From assembly GCA_000733355.1 (NCBI GenBank), contig JNVV01000002.1, forward strand, positions 1,777,590-1,841,589: a stretch of 64,000 bases of DNA, read 5' to 3'. This DNA is from Falciphora oryzae. Taxonomy: Eukaryota > Ascomycota > Sordariomycetes > Magnaporthales > Magnaporthaceae. Numbering within the stretch: position 1 is the stretch's first letter; each line of letters opens with the position of its first letter. The notes under the pieces were generated by a model. That model saw nothing but the letters and a program-made list of their open reading frames with translations. It was not told the origin of the DNA and searched no databases. Below are positions 33,424 through 44,126 of this stretch, piece by piece. Both the position numbers and the translations under genes were made by a program.

Positions 33424-34912
33424 GGCTAGGCCTCCCATGGTGCTTACTCGAGGCTCGGCTGCCCTTTTCGGCTCCCATCCACAACCCAGTGCCAGAACTC
33501 CGGATTCCGACAAGGATGCGACTTTAGTGCCGGCGACCCTTGCTCGGGCTATTGAGAGGCGAGATGGCATGCTTGGCCAACCACCCGACTGCCTTCCTTG
33601 CAGGCTGTATATGCTTGTGGCCTTCACCCATCCCATCGTCGTTGCGCGAGAGGCCGCTGCAGGGGGGCCGATAGCCGATACGCTGGGATGCGGTTTACTC
33701 CTCGTTTCTTTTCGTTTCCTTTATTTCCTCAACAACGTTCCCTCATATGACTCTATGGCTTCTGGGCGTTGGTACTTATTTTGTTATCTCCTTTTCTTAC
33801 CCTCGTTTATTGATGACAGCATGAGGATAAAGCTTTGCATGACATCTCCCCAAGACATTTACGTCATCCTCATTTAAGCACACAAGGCACCAAGGAGATC
33901 AAGTTGGAAGAGGGAGGTTCGATGGCGAGCAGGTGTCGCACGTTCTGTGCGGTGCTTGGATCGCCGGTACGTCACAGGGTGGTGATCGCAAAGTTCCTAG
34001 GCAACGTACAGGTTCTGTGGCGGCATGGGGCGGGCGGGTCGGGGTAGGGGCAAATAAAGAGGGGGTGTAAATGTCGTGTTTGCCATCGGGTCTCGTTTGG
34101 CGCACGCCACGGACCAGAGAACAGATCACGTCGCTCTTTATTTGTCTCGGTGGTAGGATCATGGTGTTTTGGACGTTTTTTTTTTTTTATGTTATTTTTC
34201 TTTTTCCTCTTTCTTTTACTATACTTTTTGTTTTTGTTGGGTCGCCGTCGAAGTTTGGTCACTTTTGTTTAGAGGGACCGGACGGGGAAGAGCAGCCCAA
34301 GCAAACGAAACAGCCAAAGAAAAAAGAAAAAAAAAGGAAGAAAAAGGGGGGAGGAGAGGATGAGGTGGTAGGGCACCGAGGGGATGCCGAGACAAGTAAG
34401 CCAAGACAACTTTGCAACACATTCATGCACAGTACGTAGACACCATAATAATGAAGCCGGTCCGTTCAAAGGACAGAACAAGATAACACTGCACCGTCGC
34501 CATGGCTGGATTGATTTGTGAAAGGCGGCATCTTCGAAGCGTGGCGGCAGCTGCGTGGCACAGATCCCACGAGCCCGCGCATGAATGCATCTCATTTGGA
34601 GCGTCTTGTAGAAGCCCCACACATTCTGTCTGGCGGGGCCAGAAGGCTGGCAGGTCCCGCAGGCTGGAGCTCAATTGAATTGACAGTTGATTTGACCTGC
34701 TGTCTCCGTTGGTAGCATCCCTAAATCTCAGAAACGGTGCCTGGGAAGACGGCATCATTACCTCAGTGTATCCATCGCACGGCAAACGGGGCAACGGCGT
34801 GATACCGGACCGGGCTTTGTCGCATCCTTGAACAAATAAACAAACAAGAGTGCGCATATAGGAAACGCACCTCGGCACACACAATATACAACACACACAC
34901 CGCAAGGCCAAC
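33424..34912. other. Intergenic, no supported gene
   Basis: The 3' flank of the proline/serine-rich gene and promoter of the E2 gene. A T run near 34178-34189 and purine runs near 34318-34352 are the only features. No gene seen. Confidence 0.55.
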
Positions 34913-35422
34913 ATGTCTGCCTCGGCCTCGTCCTCGGCCCGGTCGGCGACGCGCCGGCTGCTCAAGGAGCTCGAGGCCTGGCACGCCGAGTCCAGCACCG
35001 AGGAGGGCGTGGAGCGGCTGGGGCCCGCACGCGAGGGCGAGCTGCTGCGGTGGGAGGCCGTCATCAACGGCCGGGGCATCGGCGGCGGCTACGACTCGGG
35101 TCGCTGGCTGCTCGAGATCACCATCCCGGCCACGTACCCGCTCCACCCCCCGGCCGTGCGCTTCGTCACCCCCGTCGTGCACGCCAACGTCGCCCTGGCC
35201 GACGGCGAGGTCTGCCTCGACCTGCTCAAGGAGGCCTGGACCCCGGCCTACAGCATCCTCGAGACCGTCCGCGCCGTCCGCCTGCTGCTCGCCACCCCGG
35301 AGCCCGACTCGCCCCTCAACGTCGACGTCGCCGCCCTTGTCCGCGCCGGCGACGCCATGGGCGCCGCCCGCCTCGTCGAGTTTTGGATCCGCGACGGAGG
35401 CGGCAGGTACGACGGGGAGTGA
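34913..35422 (+). CDS. pex4: Ubiquitin-conjugating enzyme E2, Pex4 type (peroxisome)
   Basis: Intronless, 169 residues. The UBC fold is visible throughout: helix 1 (ATRRLLKELEAW), WLLEITIPATYPLHPPAVRFVTP, and the active-site region GEVCLDLLKEAWTPAYSI with catalytic Cys101. Then come LETVRAVRLLLATPEPDSPLN and a final helix. The DLLK-x-W-[ST]-PAY and the PEP-DSPLNVD stretch fit Pex4, the peroxisome-bound E2 that monoubiquitinates Pex5 so it can be recycled to the cytosol. The usual HPN triad before the active site is His90-Ala91-Asn92 here. GC content is extreme (runs of GCC/CTC codons), more so than its neighbours, which fits high codon bias rather than transfer. Pex4 is the best fit; another small E2 is possible. 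Confidence 0.82.
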   Translation: MSASASSSARSATRRLLKELEAWHAESSTEEGVERLGPAREGELLRWEAVINGRGIGGGYDSGRWLLEITIPATYPLHPPAVRFVTPVVHANVALADGEVCLDLLKEAWTPAYSILETVRAVRLLLATPEPDSPLNVDVAALVRAGDAMGAARLVEFWIRDGGGRYDGE

Positions 35423-36166
35423 ATGCATCAGATACGGGCAGTTTTATCTCGCATCAGTTTGTTGACACAATGACGACGACCACAGGGGTAGTGGCGACTT
35501 TTTATTTCCCTCATCGAGATGCGGCTGGGACGTGACGAGGGAGGTTACGATCTCACCAAGTTTTTTTTTTTTTTTTCTCTCTCCTTTTTTTTGTATCCGT
35601 CTTTTGTGCTTGTCTTTTTGTTTCCATGTGCCGTCGGCGCTGCCTTGATCCTTTTAATCGATAGAGATAGGAGTTGTAATTATACGTACCATAATATAGA
35701 GCTCACCGACGAAGAAGCAGAAGCAGAAAAAGGCTCATCTACCAAACCTCGCGATGTCCTTGTTGCAGGCGCCAGGGTGGGGCAGGATCTTTTATTACCT
35801 CTACCTAAGCTCATTACAGCGGGTGAGCTCTCAAGTAACCTTACTTTGTGGGGGAGAAAACGAGGAGGAAGGACGGGAAGGGTAAAACAAAATTTATAAA
35901 AAAACAAGCCCTCGAATCAAATCTGGGTATCCCGTCCTTTGTGGGCTAAGTGCTCCGCGGCCGGAGGTACCTGTGATTACGTCAGGGGGAGGGGGAAAGG
36001 GAATGGACGAAGGAGAAAAAAAAAAGAGCTTCAGATTTTCGGCGACCCCCGCGCCCCTCCTCCTTGTACTTGTGCTCTCCCCATCCTCCTCTTCTGCCTC
36101 TCAACTGAGACAGACAGCCTTTCTGGACCAAGCACACCTGGGCATATCTGCAACCAGGAACCAAAG
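35423..36166. other. Intergenic, no gene seen
   Basis: The 3' flank of the E2 gene and promoter of the purine gene. Contains a T run near 35562-35577. Nothing else supported. Confidence 0.5.
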
Positions 36167-38140
36167 ATGGGGGCAACACAGCGCATTGCCATTGTGTCGG
36201 TCTTCGACAAGACGGGCCTGCTGGACCTGGCCAAGGGCCTCGTCAAGAATGACGTCCGCATCCTCGCGTCTGGCGGCACCGCCAAGATGATTCGGGAGTC
36301 TGGGTTCGCCGTTGAGTAAGTCAAGAGCGAGGGAGCGAGGGAGCAAGCCATTGCTCAGATGGCAATGGCCGGCAGTGCATGGTGACTTGCTCGCCTGCTA
36401 ACGCGCACCGGCTCTTCCCTCTGCGCCCAGGGATATCTCGGCCATCACCAAGGCCCCCGAGATGCTCGCCGGGCGCGTCAAGACACTGCACCCGGCCGTC
36501 CACGCCGGCATCCTGGCGCGCAACCTGGCGTCGGACGAGAAGGATCTTGCCGAGCAGAGCATCGACAAGGTCGACTATGTCGTCTGCAACCTGTACCCCT
36601 TCAAGGACACCGTCGCCAAGATCAACGTGACGGTGCCCGAGGCCGTCGAGGAGATCGATATCGGCGGTGTTACCCTTATCCGCGCCGCCGCCAAGAACCA
36701 CTCCCGCGTCACCATCCTCAGCGACCCCAACGACTACGCCGAGTTCCTTAAGGAGCTCGACGCCGGCGAGATCAAGGAGTCGAGCCGCAAGCTCTACGCC
36801 CTCAAGGCCTTTGAGCACACTGCCGACTACGACGCCGCTATCTCCGACTTCTTCCGTCGCCAGTACGCCTCGGACGGCCTGCAGCACCTCACGCTGCGCT
36901 ACGGTGCCAACCCCCACCAGAAGCCCGCCTCGGCCTACACCAAGGAGTACAACCTGCCCTTCAAGGTCCTCTGCGGCTCCCCCGGCTACATCAACCTCCT
37001 CGATGCCCTGAACGCCTGGCCGCTGGTCAAGGAGCTCAAGGAGGCCCTCGGCAAGCCCGCCGCCGCCAGCTTCAAGCACGTCTCGCCCGCCGGCGCCGCC
37101 ATCGGCACCCCGCTCAGCGAGGACGAGAAGAAGGTCTACATGGTCGAGGGCGTCGAGGGCATCGACTCGTCGGGCCTGGCCCAGGCCTATGCCCGCGCCC
37201 GCGGCGCCGACCGCATGAGCTCCTTTGGCGACATGATCGCCCTGAGCGACGTCGTCGACGAGCCCACGGCCAAGATCATCTCCAAGGAGGTCTCGGACGG
37301 CATCATCGCGCCCGGCTACGAGGCCGCCGCCCTGGCTATCCTCAAGAAGAAGAAGGGCGGCCGCTACCTCGTGCTCGAGATGGACCCCGAGTACGAGCCG
37401 GCAACGCGGGAGCAGCGGACCGTCTACGGCATCAACCTGTCGCAGCACCGCAACGACGCCAAGGTCTCGCCCAAGTCGTTCGGCTCCATCATCACGCCCA
37501 AGGACTCGGCCCCGCTGCCCGAGAGCGCGTTGCGCGACCTGACGGTGGCCACCATCGCGCTCAAGTACACCCAGAGCAACTCGGTCTGCTACGCCGCCAA
37601 CGGCCAGGTCGTCGGCCTGGGCGCCGGCCAGCAGTCGCGCATCCACTGCACCCGCCTCGCCGGCGACAAGGCCGACAACTGGTGGCTGCGCTTCCACCCC
37701 CGCGTCCTGGGCGCCAAGTGGAAGCAGGGCACCAAGCGGCCCGACAAGAGCAACGCCATCGACCTGCTGGTCAGTGGCCAGCTGCCCAAGGCGGGCGCCG
37801 AGAAGGACGCCTTCGAGGCCCTGTTTGAGGAGGTCCCCGCCGCATTTACCGAGGCGGAGAGGGAAGAGTGGCTCGGAAAGCTGACCAACGTCGCCATCTC
37901 GAGCGATGCTTTCGTAGGTCCTCCGTCGCGCGGCCCTGACTGTGACGAGACATCGTGCACTGACTATTCCGCGACCACCACCAGTTCCCCTTTACCGACA
38001 ATGTGTTCAGAGCTGCGCGCTCAGGTGTCAAGTATATGGCCGCGCCATCCGGAAGCCAGAACGACCAGCCCGTTTTCGAGACGGCCGAAAAGCTGGGAAT
38101 CACTTTTGTGGAGCAGAACATCCGCCTCTTCCACCACTAG
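36167..38140 (+). CDS. ade16: Bifunctional AICAR transformylase / IMP cyclohydrolase (purine synthesis)
   Basis: Three exons, 36167-36315, 36431-37913 and 37985-38140, give 595 residues. It carries out the last two steps of IMP synthesis: formyl transfer to AICAR, then ring closure. The N-terminal MGS-like cyclohydrolase domain shows [39 protein letters not shown] and [15 protein letters not shown]. The transformylase domain follows with [12 protein letters not shown], and Lys265-His266 in the catalytic [11 protein letters not shown]. Further marks are [36 protein letters not shown] and the C-terminal end [17 protein letters not shown], ending [11 protein letters not shown]. The last intron (37914-37984) separates SSDAF from FPFTD. 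Reading past it gives an unrelated tail, so the spliced form is correct. Full length, intact. Confidence 0.96.
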
Positions 38141-39024
38141 ACCCCTGTTCCCTTTTTGCAGCGTCTTCTTCGACAAGACAGATGCACCTAGGCCACCTAG
38201 GTTACAGGATAGGCATCTTCCGTCCGCGATGTTTTAGCCCCGGCTATCTACCTGGGCAGGCACACAAGTCCTATTATAGGGTCAAGCAAAAAAGTAAAAC
38301 GTAAAATAAAAATCAGAAAAGATTGAAAAAAAGTAGACCGGTCCCGAAATGGCCGGTTGCGTGCTTTTATCGTGTTGTCTGCGGCAATGATATCCATCCG
38401 TCCGTCCATCGTCCGTTCCTAGATAGATGTCGGGCTCAAGACTCTTCCAACACTATAATATCATACAGAACTGCGGCCTCGCTCTCAACTTCTTCGCCAT
38501 CATCCTATCACCAGGGTATACGCGTAACCATCGATTCTCTTGTCCCAAATCGCTGTAGACTCCTTCCTCCCCAAGTATACTCCGAATCCGCCCCTCATTT
38601 GCCTGTATTTTCCCCTCCCCGACACCAAAATCAGCCCTTCGTTAACCTACTTGGTTCCCAACCGAGAGTCATAGAAGATTCCCAAACTACCTGAACCGTC
38701 TCCCCGAGATTTCGTTTAACCCTTCTTCCCATTACATTACAAGTATAGAAAACAAAATCATGTCCCTGCGTGGTTGGGCAATGAGAGAGTGGGCAGAAGC
38801 TAAGACGGTGATTGCGTGTCTAGCCTCGTAAAGGAAGGATAAAGTATAAAGGTATAAGTGTAAGGACATTAAAATGCAGGAAATAACACCCCCGAACCAG
38901 GTATCAAAGATTCATTCGTGTTATTACAGTGCTTTCGGACAGGGCAGCCCGTGTTGTCCGAGAGCCGTGGCGTTGGATGGGATTTATAGCCAAGAGCAAG
39001 CTGAGACCGGGACTTGCCCGGTCT
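38141..39024. other. Convergent 3' region, no gene seen
   Basis: Lies between the purine gene (plus) and the homeobox gene (minus). AT-rich, pyrimidine-rich plus strand; no coding frame with recognisable features. Confidence 0.55.
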
Positions 39025-41570
39025 TCACTTCTCGCTGAAGTCCTGGGGAGTCACGTTCTGCGTGAATTGGAACTGCTTGCTGGACTTTGGTGGGAGGCCG
39101 GGCGAGGACCTGACAGAGGAGTCGGGTACAAACGAATCGGGGAACGTATACTCGGTAATGCCGCTGCCTCCGTGCGCCATGCCGGCGCTGCCGCTGTACG
39201 GCACCACCGAGGGCCCTGTGGCCGACCAGGGGTAGCCGCCAAAAGAGGCGGGGCCGATGCTGTGTGGGAACGACGGCGTCGGCGGCTGGCTGCTGCCAAT
39301 GTAGCCGGGCGCCGACGACGCCATAGCAAACTCCTCGGACCCAAAGCTTCCCAAGCCGGGCGTCACCAGGGGCTCGTCCTGCGGGTTGAAGTTCCACGCC
39401 GCCTCGAAAGTGTTGATCTGCCCCGGTGCTATCTGGTGCTCCGAGAATCCGGCAGCGCCTACTCCGTTCAGGCCCGGCGTGCCGGGTGGTGTCTTGAGAG
39501 TGCCAGTGAAGAAGCCGCCGGCCACGGCTGAGGGGGCAGCGCCAAGTCCGTAGCTTTGCTCTTCGTCGGACGCGCTCGATGCCACCGTCGCCTCCCTCGT
39601 CCCCTGAGCAGAGGCCACTGCCGACACCCCGCCGGCGCCAAAGTACTCGCCCGAGGGGGTCATGGGTGACACGACATTGCCGGCGATAGAACCTCCTAGC
39701 ACGGGCGAGCGGGTCGCCGCCACGGTGCTCTGGAGCGATCGCATGAGCGCGTCCTTGGTGCGCTCCCGGGTCATTGGCGACCGAGGAGCGCCCGAAGAGC
39801 CACTGATGCTGGCGGAAGACAGTGATTTCTGAATCCTGCCCGGCATGGTGGGCCCCGTGGCCGACGCGATGCGCCTAATGCCAGGGCTGACGGCGTCGGA
39901 CCGCTTGGAAAGGTCCAAGCCCGTCTTGGGTCCGTACGAGTAAGCCCTGAGCGCCGTTGCGTTGAGCTGCGCCGGCACGCCCTTGTTCCGCCTCGAGGCG
40001 ATGTTGGACGGGGGAGGAGGAGACTTGAAGCGCAAGTCGTCTGGCGTCGGCGGCGACATTGGTATCGGGTTCGGGGACGAATTCTGCTGCTGAGCATGCT
40101 CGGTCAGCAACGAAAGGCCGTTGTCCGAGGCGCCTTGCCGGGCGGTCGACGGATCCTGTTCGCCGTCCAGATCAAAAGCAGACTGCGACTGTTGCTCCTC
40201 CTCCTCTTTAATCTCATGAAGCTCCAGCCGTCCGAGCAGCAGCGACGGGAACGAGGGTGTCGGTGCTAGGATCGAGTCGGGGCCTGTAGTCGAGGTGAAC
40301 TGGTGGTGGCTAAAAGACAGCTGGTCCTGGGTTTGCGACGACATGAAGCCGGACACTGAGAGATTGTCCTGCATTGTGGGCCGAGGCAGGATGTCCCCGC
40401 TCTGCCCAGAAAACCCGTCCTGATACTCGCCCTGGCCCTCGAGTCCTGGGGCGAGGATTGAAGCGTGTGGCGTGAAGTGTGAATCGGCGCCGGTCTCGGA
40501 GGCCTGGAAAGGCAGAGAGTCGGGCGATGGGTATTCTTCCTTCGCGCCGTTGCCACAAAAATCGCTTTGTTCGATGCTCGGTCGCAACGACTGGCCGAGA
40601 GAGGATGCGTAAGAGGACTCGTCAACGGCAGGTGCTTCCTCCGCCTGCTCCGCCTCCTGGCGAGGCTCTGGGAAGGGAGCCGATGATGGCCTGCCGCTGT
40701 GCTGCTGTTGAGTCTCGAGGCCGAAGTATTCACTGCCCACGCCTTCGGCGTCGGTATCTGGTGACCTAGTCGAGCCCGTTTCGGACAGGTCTGGCTGCTC
40801 TGCAGCCTGGCGGGCCGCAAACTCCTGGGTCTTCTTGATCCCCTTCTCCTTTGCTCTCCGATTTTGAAACCAGTTCTGGACCGGGATGGTCAGCGAACAG
40901 AGACCATGATGCGGTGCCGCACAACATCACCCCACAAACACACCATCGGCCGAACACAGAAACCTGTCCGTTTCTGAAAACAGCGAGAGGCACGGCTGCC
41001 ATGTAACCATCCCTTGGGGACGGCGGAGGCATGAATAGGGTAAAGGTGAGCGGAGACAGAAAAAAGCTAAGAGACACTTACGTTGATCCTTGGTTGGTCA
41101 ACCTTGAGGATGTCTGCGATCTCCCGCTTGCGACCGCTGCTGGGCTTCTGGTTCTTCTGGAACTCTTTCTCCAAAAGCTCCACCTCGTCCTTGGACAGCC
41201 TGGGCTTGGGCTGCTCCTGTTTCGTTTGCGGTGATGCGTTGGCAGCGGCCTGGGCCTGGTTCAGCATGGTCCTCTGCTGCTGCATCTGGGCGAGCACGAG
41301 CAGCTGTTCGTTCGTGTAGGGGAAAGAGAATCCCTGAGTCTGCGGTCGCCGCGCTGTGAATTGCCGGTGATGGGCCTGGGAATGCTGCTGGTGCTGCAGC
41401 TGGAGCTGGAGCTGATACGGATGCTGCTGTTGCTGTTGTTGGTGGTGTTGGTGCAGCTGATACCTTTGCTGCCCATGCTGCTGCTGGACTGTCTGGGCCG
41501 CGGCGCCATACTGAGGCATGATATAGCCGGGCTGTTGGCTGCCGTTGCGGAACATGTTTGCGTAGTCCAT
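39025..41570 (-). CDS. Homeobox transcription factor with Gln/His-rich N-terminus
   Basis: Two exons, 41570-41082 and 40875-39025, give 779 residues. The homeodomain is at about 121-178 (PKPRLSKDEVELLEKEFQKN, then PRINNWFQNRRAKEKGIKK). Trp165, Phe166 and Asn168 of the recognition helix are in place, and the intron splits it just before NWFQNRRAK. The N-terminus is rich in Gln and His (QQQHGQQ, HQHHQQQQQQH). The long C-terminal part is Ser/Pro/Gly-rich and disordered, as expected of an activation region, with SMTRERTKDALMR-like and QFTQNVTPQDFSEK end motifs. It resembles the conidiation-related Htf1/MoHox group, but I cannot settle which member. The frame stays open upstream for about 150 bases (SLADTPPQSLLNNYAPKGD), with an acceptor-like TTGCAG near 41740, so an extra 5' exon and a longer N-terminus are possible. 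Confidence 0.85.
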
Positions 41571-44056
41571 CCTCTTTCTAATGTCTGGTTCCCCAGCCGG
41601 CGCGTCCAGAGGCGGGGAGAACCAGATATCGGAGGCGCCGGACGACGGCGAAGTGTCTGGGATCCTCTCTCCAGAAAGTTTATATCCGCTATCGCCCTTC
41701 GGAGCGTAGTTGTTAAGGAGTGACTGTGGAGGAGTGTCTGCAAGTGATGGTGTAAAGGAACGACAGCTTCCAAGAAGGCAGAACGAGTGTGTTTGGTAGC
41801 GACAGCGAGGGCTTCCAAACTCGAAAGCGACCTGGCGTGAGCGGCGGGGAGCAGGTCGAGGCGGGACCTGAGGCGTTTTAGACGGCCACACAGATAGGCG
41901 AGGGCGCCGTGGGGGACGCAGGGGCGTGTTCTTCCTGATCACAACTGACAGTCCAAGCCAAGCAAGGGCTGGCGGTGATGGACACGAAGGGATGTGAAAC
42001 AGAACCTCTAGCGAAGTCTCTCCTGCCCAATGCGCGTCCTGTTCTTGTTGGTGAGCCGAAGCAGGTCCCCGAGGCGGTTTCGACAAAAGCAAAACAAGAG
42101 ACAAGAGGGCGGCAGGGACCAGAGTCAGACAGGCCCAGGCACGAGGAGGATAAGGAAGAGGAAGGGAGGGGGGTGGTGTTGTAGAAGAGAGCAGAGGTTT
42201 CTCACTGTCGCTCACAGTGTGTCGCCGCGCGCCCATCTCCCATGCTCATCTCACAGCCCTCGCTCGGCTCACTTTGGGCCGGGCTGGCTGGGCTGGGGGA
42301 GGGGGTGCGAGTGCGTGTGCGCGTGCGGTTGGGATGGGGGGCGACGAGGAGGAGCGGCCAGCAGCAAGGAAGCAGGGCAAGCCCTGGGAGGGGTGTGGAG
42401 ACGCAGCAAGCCCGTATCGCACAGGTATCGAGGTACCTCGTGGCCATTGCGCAGCTTGCGGTGACTCTGGTGGACCCCGGAGGTTTTGGCGACCAGCAGG
42501 CAGAGGGCGAGGCCAACACCAGCAGGGAGGGGGGAGAGGGGAAGAGAGACAGCCAGCTTTCGACAGGGGTCGGGGCTGGGTTCAAAGCGCCATGGCCTGG
42601 GTCGACAGCGGGAGGGCACAGCAACTGCGCTGCACCCTGCACGCTGGCACAGGGCCTCTCCATGCTGTGTGTGTGCCTGCGGGCGGGGACCATGGCTGAT
42701 TGATCACAGATGGGGGTGGATGGGGCCACACGCAAAGAGGTCGGCAGGGGGGTGTGGATGCCATCTCTTCGAGCGCATTCAACCCTTAGCAGCGCATCTT
42801 GGCCCCTGCCCGGCCCCTCCCACAGGCCAGCGCGGCTGCTCTTTGCACTTCACGAGTGCCGTCCTATGCGCAGTAAACTGTTGCTACCCTGTAGGCCTCG
42901 CTCAGGACCAAAGGAGGCACTCGGTTCCCGCGTGCACCGCGGCAGTGCCAGCAGCATCTCCAGGTAGCAGCACCAGGACAGCGAGGCATGGACGCCCGCC
43001 ACTTGCATCCGGGGAGGATGGGATGGATTGCAAGCAGGACTGGGACAGACGACAGGGTGTCGGACGGTGTGCCGCGCCCGGGTTGGGTTGGCAGCTGGAA
43101 AGGAGGAGGATGGACTCAGGGGTGGAGGGGCGCGATGCCTGATATGGTCTAAAGCACGGGAGCAGAGGCCAAAGGAGCAGGGATAGGGACGGGTGGGGAC
43201 CAAAAAGACAGAAGGGGAGACAAAAAGAGGGAGCAAAAATGAGTTGTGCGGTCGGGGCGAGTCAAAGGGAAAGAACAACCAAGACACCGAGTGACAAGGG
43301 GTGGGAAAACTAAAGGAAGCAAATGCAAGAAAGCGACGGGGAAGGGACGCACTGCACTGCGTCGCGCTGCGCCTGCCCTTGCAAGCATCGCGTGACGAGT
43401 CAATGCAGGGAGCGCGAATCGAAATGAAGAAGGCCAGGGCGTCAAGGACAAACAAAACAAAAATACCACACAGCAAACAGGAAAACACGCAAGCGTCAAT
43501 TGAGACGGCGTTGGTCGCGGAGCGGCTGCAAGCCTGGCGGGTCGGTGAGGTTGCCCTATCCAGGCGCGTCCCTAGCCGACGGCGGTTGATTTGATCCAGA
43601 GCTGCACGAAGCGTCACAGCAAGGCCGCCGGCAGTGAACCTTTGGAGCGGGATACCCACGTTGAATGGCCCGATGGCCTTGCCAATATTACGGGAAAGTG
43701 CCCAACATTGTCGCATTCGATCCTCCAGCCTCCGCGTGCTTGGCCTGCCTGGTCTGCCGCGCGCTGCTGCTCCCATCGCCGTCGTGCAGCCGTCACAGAC
43801 CCTGGCCGCGGCGAGTGCCATTGCTTCCGTTCTCAGCCGTCAGCCCCCGCCCGTGCTGCTTGCGGCCGCAGAAAGCGAGTTGAGGCGGCCCACACCAAAG
43901 CCTCAGCTGCTGGCCCGCGTCGTCTTGCTGCAGTTGTTTCTTTGCCTTTGGTTCCGCCGGTTCGCCTCAGCGTCACGCCGGTCTTGGATCCAATGGCGGA
44001 GGTGTGCGCGCAAGGGTTGGTGTTCGGGTTGATATCCGGACCATAACAAAAACGTA

Positions 44057-44126
44057 AATAAATATATATATATATATATATAAAAAAATAAAAAAAATAA
44101 AAAATAAAAAATAAAAAATAAAAAGG
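44057..44126. repeat. AT-rich tract: (AT)n followed by (AAAAAT)n
   Basis: About ten AT dinucleotides followed by several copies of AAAAAT/AAAAAAT. Strongly AT-rich against a GC-rich background; simple sequence, non-coding. Confidence 0.88.

Noticed and set aside
36321..37697. 458-codon open frame on the minus strand
   Set aside because: Exactly opposite the conserved purine enzyme; composition (Val/Gly/Asp/Leu) is that of an antisense shadow.
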